Positions 56,611-64,000 of a stretch of DNA of 64,000 nucleotides are shown in pieces. The DNA lies in NCBI GenBank assembly GCA_030849065.1, contig JASAON010001627.1, forward strand, positions 1-64,000. Reading direction: 5' to 3'. The DNA comes from Jaenimonas drosophilae (Eukaryota > Euglenozoa > Kinetoplastea > Trypanosomatida > Trypanosomatidae). Both the position numbers and the translations under genes were made by a program. How positions within the stretch are numbered: position 1 is the stretch's first letter; each line of letters begins with the position of its first letter. Under the pieces are notes generated by a model that was not told where the DNA came from, ran no database searches, and saw only the letters and a program-made list of their open reading frames with translations.

Positions 56611-57912
56611 TCACAACAGCTTGGGTAGCCCATTAACACCAACGCGTGGACATGCCGTGCTATCGGATCCAGACAATGGAAGGAACTGCGCAGAGGAGGA
56701 ACCATGTTGGAGGGTTTGAGAAGACTGAGCTTGGGACTGCTTCATAGGCGACTGCGCAAGAACATCCAGACGAGGAAGCTTACTATGACTATTGTTGTTG
56801 CTGCTGCTATGCACGCGCTCTAGGGCGTGTGGGTGAACCAGTTGCGGTGTTCCCCCGCCCGCATCGGTGTGGAGACTAAACTTGCCCTTGGGGGTGAGGT
56901 CCATGCTATCGTGCAGCTCCCCGCCACAGCCCTTCACGTGTATCAGAGGTGGGGCCAGGACACCCTCGACTTGGGCCTCCGTTGGCACTGGGTTCTCCAG
57001 CACAGTGGGCTTGAGTCGCTTCAGCTTCTTGTCATTCTCCCGCAGCTTTTTAAAGTATGGATGGCGTAGGGCCTCCTTCGCGGTGCATCTCTCATCCTCA
57101 TCATAAGTCAGCAATCGCTGCATAAGATCGAGTGCGTCGGCACTGGTGGTGGGCAGCAGCTTTGCCAATCCCACCCCATTCTTTGGCTGGAAAGATACCT
57201 CTCGGCTGTTATTTCTGGATCGCAACTTGTTCAGCACCTCCTCAGACGGCGTTCCTAAAATGCTGTGAATTCGATTTATTTGGTCCACCTCATCACTGCC
57301 AGGAAACAAGGGATACATCGCGGTGATCTCGAACATGACGCACCCGCAGCTCCACAGGTCCATCTTGTAGCTGTAGTAGCCGCTCGTCAGCAAACACTCT
57401 GGTGAGCGGTACCAGCGAGTGGAAATGTACTCCGTAAACGGCTGCGTGGAGTACACCCCTTTGCAGCCACCGAAGTCCGCTAGCTTCAGAGTGCCGTCGG
57501 CATTCACCAAGACGTTCTCTGGCTTAAGATCGCGGTGAAAGAGACCAATTCGGTGTGCGTGGTCCACGCCTTTTAAAATTTGATACATGTACTGCATGAC
57601 GCGCTCCTCGCCAAGGGTTTGGCGTCTTCCCTTGATGACTTCATAGAGCGACATGTCCATCAACTCAAACACCAAGGCCAGGCGACCGGTACTCCGGTCA
57701 AAAAGTACCTCAATGAGCTCCACGACATTGGGATGGGGTTGCAACCGCCGAATGGCTTGTATCTCACGTAGACGGTTGACCTGATCCTTGGACTTATACG
57801 CCTTCTTCATGCACTTGATGGCAACAAAGCGTTGAGTTTCCATGTCAATGGCGCGGAGCACCTCGCTGAAGGTGCCTTCGCCCTTCTTGCCTAAAATCTG
57901 ATATTTTTGCAT
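56611..57912 (-). CDS. MOK: MOK/RCK-family protein kinase
   Basis: The 433-residue kinase is close to MOK. It shows GKKGEGTFSEVLRA (glycine loop), VAIKCMKK (Lys33), REIQAIRRLQPHPN, FELMDMSLYEVIKGR, HRDLKPEN (126-133), DFGGC (146-150), and the TEY activation motif (160-162) in QPFTEYISTRWYRSPECLL, all very like human MOK. RCK kinases (MOK, MAK, ICK) limit cilium or flagellum length and respond to intraflagellar transport. A TDY or TEY site needs phosphorylation by an upstream kinase. The last 130 residues are Ser/Gln-rich and probably disordered. The ATG at 57910-57912 is chosen; 5 codons upstream begin at TTG. It is the first gene of the unit inside this window. Confidence 0.95.
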   Translation of the reverse strand: MQKYQILGKKGEGTFSEVLRAIDMETQRFVAIKCMKKAYKSKDQVNRLREIQAIRRLQPHPNVVELIEVLFDRSTGRLALVFELMDMSLYEVIKGRRQTLGEERVMQYMYQILKGVDHAHRIGLFHRDLKPENVLVNADGTLKLADFGGCKGVYSTQPFTEYISTRWYRSPECLLTSGYYSYKMDLWSCGCVMFEITAMYPLFPGSDEVDQINRIHSILGTPSEEVLNKLRSRNNSREVSFQPKNGVGLAKLLPTTSADALDLMQRLLTYDEDERCTAKEALRHPYFKKLRENDKKLKRLKPTVLENPVPTEAQVEGVLAPPLIHVKGCGGELHDSMDLTPKGKFSLHTDAGGGTPQLVHPHALERVHSSSNNNSHSKLPRLDVLAQSPMKQSQAQSSQTLQHGSSSAQFLPLSGSDSTACPRVGVNGLPKLL

Positions 57913-57948
57913 CTCAATTGGGTGCAAAACTGAGAAAAGATAACGGAG

Positions 57949-57963
57949 CTAGAACAAAAAAAA
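57949..57963 (-). promoter_or_regulatory. Predicted trans-splice signal of the MOK gene
   Basis: A run of eight A at about 57956-57963 (T8 in the transcript) is followed by TTCTAG with the AG at 57949-57950. The leader would be about 36 bases. Confidence 0.6.
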
Positions 57964-60697
57964 CAGCTTAGTCTATACACACAGTGAGGGGTGATTCTCT
58001 GATCCTTCTTCCACCCAGAGCAAAAAAAAAAAAAATCGGTGTGACGAGCCACAAGACCTGAAGTTTGGCTGCGCCGATGAGCACTCCCGTCGGAAAGCAC
58101 CGACCAAACGAGGAAATGTGTTTGGTGTGACTACACCCTCACAACACAAGTAGGCCTCGTGGCTGCTACAATCACAACGAAAGCGTTTAAGCCTCCACGG
58201 ATACGCCCGCTGTGAGCTACTAGCAACAATGAAAAAAAATGAAAACAAGGATAAGAACAGGTTTGAAGCATGCGTCAAAACAAGTTACTCATTCCCTCAA
58301 GCATCACCAAGCTGGCGTGAATGCGCTCTGTCTTTGTTTTAAGTTGGAAAGCAAATCAATACGGTTGTCGCGCTCCTCGTGAGTCGCAGAATTCCCTTGC
58401 AGATACTTTTCCTTGTTTTCCGGCAATGTGTTTGTGGTGTTGTCTTTTTTTTTCTTTTGACACCCATGCCAAGTGAATTGGAGAGAACACGTCATCCTAC
58501 TGATTTCTTTTCTCCATAAGGGCAAGAACCAAAAGAACAACCGTAAAGCGAGATCAACGCTACGTGCTGAGGCAGGGTCCAAGCTCTCACACCCACTGTA
58601 GAACCATGGGACTCGGACCCCGCGCGCATTGAGAGAATGAAATCTTCTTGCAACGCAAAAATATGACCTCCGAAGGCGTGCGCGTGGAGGCACAAGTTTG
58701 GAAAGATCAACAGCAGCCGAAGCTCCACCACTTTCGCAACGTGGCCGTGCATATGAAAGCGCGTAAAAAAAAAAAAAGGCATGGCGGACACAAACGGGCA
58801 TGACACAGAAAAACAAAAATTGAAGATAACGAAGAAAAAGAGTGTGATGTCGTGCGAAAGAGAGAAGAGTTCGTTCGTTCATTCTTCGGAAGTTGCGTCG
58901 GCTACCGCATCTGCAGTCCACATGGGCTGGATGGGCGTTCATGTCACAGACACAGACATGCATTGCACACAGACACACACATACATGCCCAGCGATGCAG
59001 TCAGAAAAGACTGATATCCGAGCCGCATTCAAAGAAAAAAGCTTTATATATTGATGTATCCTTCCAAAATTTATGGCTGCTACGCCCCCTTTAAGAAGAG
59101 GAAGGCTCCACCAGCGGCAGGAGCCAAGCACAACAGGGATGATGGGGCGTCATCTCGTACCACGCACGCGCGCCGCGGGAAAGTCGATGGGAAACGCCAA
59201 ATTGCGGCTGATGGGGAGTGTGGAACACCACGGGCCCATTCCTTGGAAAGGGAGTTTTTTTTTCACGAACACGAGGGGAGGGGGGGAGTAAAATAAGCAA
59301 ACAAACGCAAAAAAAAAAAGGAAGGATAACGTTCACAGACGCGGTGAGGAAGTCCTTCACCCCAATCATCAAGATGTGGTTGATTCGGTAGCGCGTTTGA
59401 TGCGACAAAAGATCGCGTATCTCTTCACTGCCTGAGCTTCCCCCAACCAAGCTGTGGCGCGTGTATTGAAGTGGGGATGGGAGAGGAGGGAGGAGGGATG
59501 GTAGTGAAGAGAGGGGAATGAACAAAAAAAAGGGGAAAAATGTCGGCGTATTTTCTCCCTTTTCGGTGCGTTCTGAAATTCCGACCAACAACCACGCGTC
59601 AGATACAGAAGTGCAACAAACGCAAAAAGAAAAAAAAACAGAGAATGTAAAGAAAAACAAAATAACGATGAACAACGCAGTTCCCGTCTCCATTAGAGAC
59701 CTCTCATTTCCCTGAAATAGAGAACATGAGAGGAAGGATGAGCGCGGCTATCACGGGACCTGCTTCCCAGTGGGTTGCGTAGAAGAAGAGGAGTCGTGGA
59801 AGGGCTGAGGATGCGTACTTCAACACCAGATGCGGCATATGCACTCACAGAATTCCTTCACCCATGTTGCTACATGCATGACGTTCATCTTAAGAAGCGC
59901 CTCCTGCAGCACAGCATCACTGAACTCCAACAGTCCATCGAGATCTTACAACAACACCAGAGGAGGGGAAAAAGAAAGGTCGGTGGGCGAAGAAAAGAAC
60001 GAAAAGAAAGATACAACCAAAGTGAGAGATACAACCACAGGTACGTCCCTTTCCTCTGCCGATGACGTGCCACATGGTTGCATGCTCGATGTTGTGGGTG
60101 ACATAAGTCCAAGAAATAAATCTTCCCAACAATATTGTATATGCACGTGCGAGCTATAGAATTACAGGACCCACAGAAATACCCCGAGCAGCGGAGGAAT
60201 GCGGAGAAGAGCGGCACCGTGATTCTCCTCTCCCGGATATATGAATGATCCTCGAAAGGATGGCTGAAGATTGCCAGGAATTGCTGAAGGGGTTGATGAC
60301 TCCATCGACGTGCTTCTCATCGGATCGCACAAGCTGGGTGCTGTTGCGGCGTGTAGGGGTGTGCGCGTGTATGTGAGTAGCAGGTTGAGCCGCGGAGAGC
60401 GCCGGGTTGAAGCATGCCAACGAGGGCAATGGCAGGACGTGAAAGGACCTTCCATTGGCCATCAAACAGCGTGGAGGCAGCAACACGGGTGATCATCTCC
60501 GCAAGGTCGATGGGCGTCTCAAAAATTCGGGGGTTTCAGGAAATGAAGGTAGCCCGTAGGTGAAGATGTTGGGGATTGGACGACAGCAAAACCAATAAAT
60601 CCATCGCTTTTGAGAAATGATAAAAAACTGTGGAATGGGGGGGAGGGGAGGGCGAACAAACAGAACAGGAGGCGTATACAGCAAACGCGACACGAGC

Positions 60698-60885
60698 TAG
60701 GGGGAAAGAAGAAACATAACGAAGAAAAAAAAACGTGAAGAGAACAACGAAAGAAAGAAACGGGGCGTTAAACAACAGAAAGAAAGAGGGGGAAAAGATA
60801 CAACGAGAGAGCGCGAGGAGAAAAGGAGAAACATAGCAGATCCGACGAGAGTGAGGAGGAGAGTGAAAACAAGGGGAAGACACCA
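60698..60885 (+). repeat. Long purine-rich tract
   Basis: About 190 bases consist mostly of A and G, with units such as GAAAGAAAG, GAGGAGAG and GGGGGAAAAG. It is irregular rather than a tandem repeat. Such tracts can form triplexes or R-loops, or supply many weak splice tracts on the other strand. Confidence 0.65.
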
Positions 60886-62815
60886 CAAAGATACAAACAA
60901 AACAACAAAAGAAACGCAGATGTAGAGGAAGAGTCGCATACTCACATCGAAGTTGCGCCGAACTGGCTACATGGGCCTACATGGAAATCCACAATAGACA
61001 ATCAGCCAATCCAACACTCCAACCTGACCGTCGTGCAGCCATGCGGGTGTGGATCCATCTCTGCTTAGTTTCAGTCAGAAACAGTGGTGCCAATCCCCTC
61101 AAATTCGTCCAGCCTCACAGGGTTAAGTTTTACTTCTTTTCCCTCTCCTCTCAAAAGCGTCATGTAGTGCATCGTGCAGCAGCACACACACGCGCACACA
61201 CAGGCAGACAGACAACGCAGCCACGAAAAAAAACAAAGAAAAAAAGAGGTTTCGTAGATGTTCATTCATCATTGCTTTCGACGGCACACTTGCTGATGGA
61301 GAGACGCAATCGGAATGCGCAATGCTGAGCGTCACCATCTCGCAGACGTTTGGCGCACGCCCAGGTAAGCAACAAACCGCGCGTAGTTTCAGTTCCATTC
61401 TGCAACAACAGCATTCATTCGTTCTTCTGCTCCCATAACATTCTCTTCTATTATTTTTTTTGCAAAGTGGGCCAGTAATTTTTGCACTCCTCTTCAAACT
61501 TTGAAGACACACGCCTCTCACCAGCGCGTGGATCGTACAGCCAAGCTTACTGTCTCCACATGACTAGCTGAGGGGCTCACTGTTTCATCTCCATCTCCAA
61601 TTGACACGTCATCTTGAGAAAGAAGAACACAGTGACAGCCATACACGCACGCAGGCATGCACGTATACACAGTGAATCATGAGAGCAACGACGCAAGAAT
61701 GGATCACCGCCCACGTTCATTTTGTTTTGTCATCAGTTACGAAGGAAGGGGGGAAAAGGAGGGAGGCGAAGGATGATTAAAGGTGGTGGGCCAGGAAGGA
61801 ACTAACCGGCTCACGCCACCCTTCGGACCGAGAGAATGTTGAAAGGCAGTTGTTCAGAGTGTGGTGCGTGTGGGGGATAACCCCTACGTAGGCCATTCAC
61901 ACCGTTGACAAAGTCTGCCATAGACAACAACAGAAATTTTTGATGGTAGAGTAAGGCCGACATCAATGGCTCACGCGCACGTTCACTCAAACACACAAAG
62001 GAAGTTCTGCGAGCACCACACACACTTGAGTCATTTCATCCAATCGCAGACCGCCAGCCATGACGACAAGTGCGCAAAAAAAAAAGAAGAAAAAAGGGCT
62101 GAACAACAGAGGAAAAAAAAACTATCTGAGTGCCGCCGAAGCACTTCTGGATCATCGTCTGAGTCCGAGGCTAACAAAAGAAACAGATTACTTACGCCAT
62201 ATAGATCTCTTCGCGTGTTTGTACCTTTTTGTGTCTGTTGGAGAGTGTTTTCAAGTGGCACTCCAAACTCCGCACGCTTCACGTACTCTCTTCACAGGGT
62301 CCACGCATCGATGTTGACCGGGTTGGGAAACCAAAACCAGGCCGTGGAGAGGAGGAGGGGGAGGGCCTGCCCTCAGGCCACACGGCGCCACCCACTTCCC
62401 TCACAGCCCCGCCGTCAGCGGAAGTCCGCGTGTTCAGCTGGTCCTTGTCATTGGCCCGCTCCACCGGGAAAAATTGAAGAAACAGATTATTATTATTGCA
62501 TGGATTGTGAGAGGCAGAGAACAAATCGGTCCACGACGCCTTGAAGTTACCCGCATTCTTCTTCCTCATCTGAGCCACCAAAGAAACAAAACTGCTCTGT
62601 GGAGGGGGGGATTGACAACCGCGTAGAGCCACAGCCACTGACTCCCACACGTGTGTCATCCCAAACTCCACGCATCCATCCATCGGTGTGTATGTTTGTG
62701 TATGTTGAAAATGATGGTCTTCTTCGTATTCCACATCCATACATCATCCCCCCACGCAACAACGGGACGTTCTCACCACACAAGCGCACAACTGGCAGTG
62801 CTGTTCTTCATTGTT

Positions 62816-62832
62816 TGTGTGTGTGTGTGTGT
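62816..62832. repeat. (GT)n microsatellite
   Basis: Eight GT units in gene-free DNA, followed by a G-rich patch at about 62852-62862. Confidence 0.85.
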
Positions 62833-64000
62833 TCCTGGGTTTGATTAATGGGGAGGGGGGGTGAGTGTATGGATAGTTGTGCGCCAACGAAGGACGAGAC
62901 CATATTGACAATGAGAAACAACTGGACAAAAATGTGCCGACGACGCGGCTGGCGTAGAAAATAACAAGGTCGAATGAAGCGAGGTAGGAAGCGTAAAGAG
63001 GGAGGAGATATTGTTGCGCACCACAGCCCAATCATGTGGCGCGTCGTATGGAATCCCTCCAAATCACCAGCACATGGTTCAGCCACCTGCCCTTGCGTCA
63101 TGAACGGCTTGTGTGGCTTCATATGGTTCGCAAGGTGAAAAATAGGTGTAGGTCATGGCGTTGGAAGTGGGAATTCTCGCTGAGGCTCGGACCAGTGGGC
63201 TGCTAGAGAGGTGGAATGAATAGAGTCGGGAAGATAGATTTTCAAACGAAGCGCAAAAATACGGATCTCAGAACATCCCCAACTGCTTCATCCTCACTGC
63301 TCACGCCAAGAAAGATAAACAAAAAAAAGAGCCGTCACATCCACTCCGGTCGGCTCGAGATCATGAAAAAGAAAGCACATTAGACGAACCGAGAATGAGA
63401 AGTCATGTAGCATGTGTGGGGTGATCATCTCACCACCACAGCTCGACGACTCCATATAGGTGATGTAGAACAAAAGATCTCCACAAACAACAACGAGAAG
63501 AAGGGAAGCTTGAACATCAACCACGCGAACATGTTCACTCCATCTTCACTGTCCGCACGCATCATCCAGAAAAAGAGAAGGAGGGGAGGAAACTCTGAAT
63601 GGGGGAAAGGAGAAGTGGTGTTTTACAACTGCATACATCTCTCGTCAGGTGCTACTCACAGAAAACGAGCATACCGAACATGGAGAAATTGACGTGGGTG
63701 ATGCGCAAGGGTGTCAGCAGGCATGCAAGCCTGTTCGAGTGCAGTTCGACTTCCTCCATCAACTGCCGATGCAACACGAGGACCTGCACCAAGCGCAAAA
63801 GAGAAAAAGAAAAACGTGAAAAAAAAAAGGGGGAAGCGGAGAAGAGCTGCCACGCCACGCAGGCCATCTGCGCTCCATTGACCACAGAAAAACGAGCATG
63901 CTCGCTCTGTTTCTGTGCCATCCGATGCTTCTTCGCGCGAAAAAAGGAAGAAGTTGAGGAGACAGTGCCACGTCATCACCTCTGTGCTCCTTCTCAGACG

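Larger units (their letters stand above)
57913..64000. other. 6.1-kb gene-free right end
   Basis: No frame in this stretch looks like a gene on either strand. The longest (275 codons, minus, 58304-59131) is Cys/Phe-rich translation of simple repeats. I see no tRNA, spliced-leader RNA, rRNA, telomeric repeat or array. The plus strand has A runs (58022-58035, 58765-58777), a dense purine tract at 60698-60885 and a (GT)n at 62816-62832. It may be a 3' UTR of a gene beyond the window, a transcription start or strand-switch region, or other intergenic DNA. Confidence 0.55.

Noticed and set aside
58022..58777. A runs as tails of retroposons
   Set aside because: The A runs (58022-58035, 58765-58777) have no target-site duplications or upstream element body that I can see; they fit the general purine bias of the plus strand.
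58304..59131. 275-codon frame on the minus strand in gene-free DNA
   Set aside because: The translation is full of Cys, Val, Phe and His from CA/GT and A runs, shows no domain, and the sequence has many homopolymers. Not a credible gene.
57913..64000. Telomere, spliced-leader RNA array or rRNA
   Set aside because: I looked for TTAGGG/CCCTAA repeats, the conserved AACTAACGCTA start of the spliced leader and tRNA-type promoters on both strands and found none.
1..64000. CRISPR arrays, insertion sequences or prophage
   Set aside because: No regularly spaced repeats, no transposase or phage-like genes; the window is eukaryotic nuclear DNA.

Overview
The window reads as nuclear DNA of a kinetoplastid protist, most likely a trypanosomatid. 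All 33 protein genes I can support lie on the minus strand, none shows an intron, and spacers are mostly 170-600 bases. Many start codons follow a layout typical of trans-spliced genes: a pyrimidine tract on the minus strand, then the first AG, then the ATG. This is one polycistronic unit transcribed from right to left. The gene content fits (FMN-type isopentenyl-diphosphate isomerase, protein-only RNase P, LSM12, PABP, MOK kinase, Vms1-like factor). I cannot name the species.

Layout by coordinate. 1-1417 has no gene, and its first 1.1 kb is GC-rich with many homopolymers, unlike the rest. 1418-19507 holds 15 closely packed genes: amino acid transporter, dynein-like/ankyrin protein, IDI-2, THP3/LENG8-like PCI protein, DRG1, two unknowns around LSM12, WDR68, MYCBP, ALG11 preceded by a 57-residue membrane protein, a folate-receptor-like protein, TRM8 and MTG1. 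19508-24859 has no gene and may be a very long 3' UTR of the CCCH zinc-finger gene upstream of it. 24860-57912 holds 18 genes: CCCH protein, membrane-anchored NlpC/P60-like protein, a P-loop GTPase, a 2PGK-like kinase, a methyltransferase, a receptor-like MAP3K, COG6, a mitochondrial pseudouridine synthase, eL37, PRORP, a Vms1-like hydrolase, PABP, a large mitochondrial protein, MOK and several unknowns. 57913-64000 has no gene and is rich in purine tracts on the plus strand.

The genes do not form one pathway, as expected for kinetoplastid units, but themes recur. Post-transcriptional control is represented by LSM12, PABP, a CCCH protein and a THP3-like protein. RNA and translation functions include TRM8, PRORP, pseudouridine synthase, eL37, DRG1, a Vms1-like factor and a methyltransferase resembling eEF1A methyltransferases. 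Secretory-pathway functions are ALG11 and COG6, and MOK and MYCBP suggest the flagellum.

The strongest candidates for something undescribed are: (1) a 1090-residue protein that reads as two membrane spans, PAS, degenerate histidine kinase, degenerate receiver and MAP3K in one chain; (2) a 57-codon gene ending 16 bases before ALG11 with a good trans-splice site only in front of the small gene, suggesting a two-cistron mRNA; (3) a dynein AAA6-like segment fused to ankyrin repeats; and (4) a permuted NlpC/P60-like domain fused to a multi-span membrane tail. All homology calls were made by eye, without any database search.
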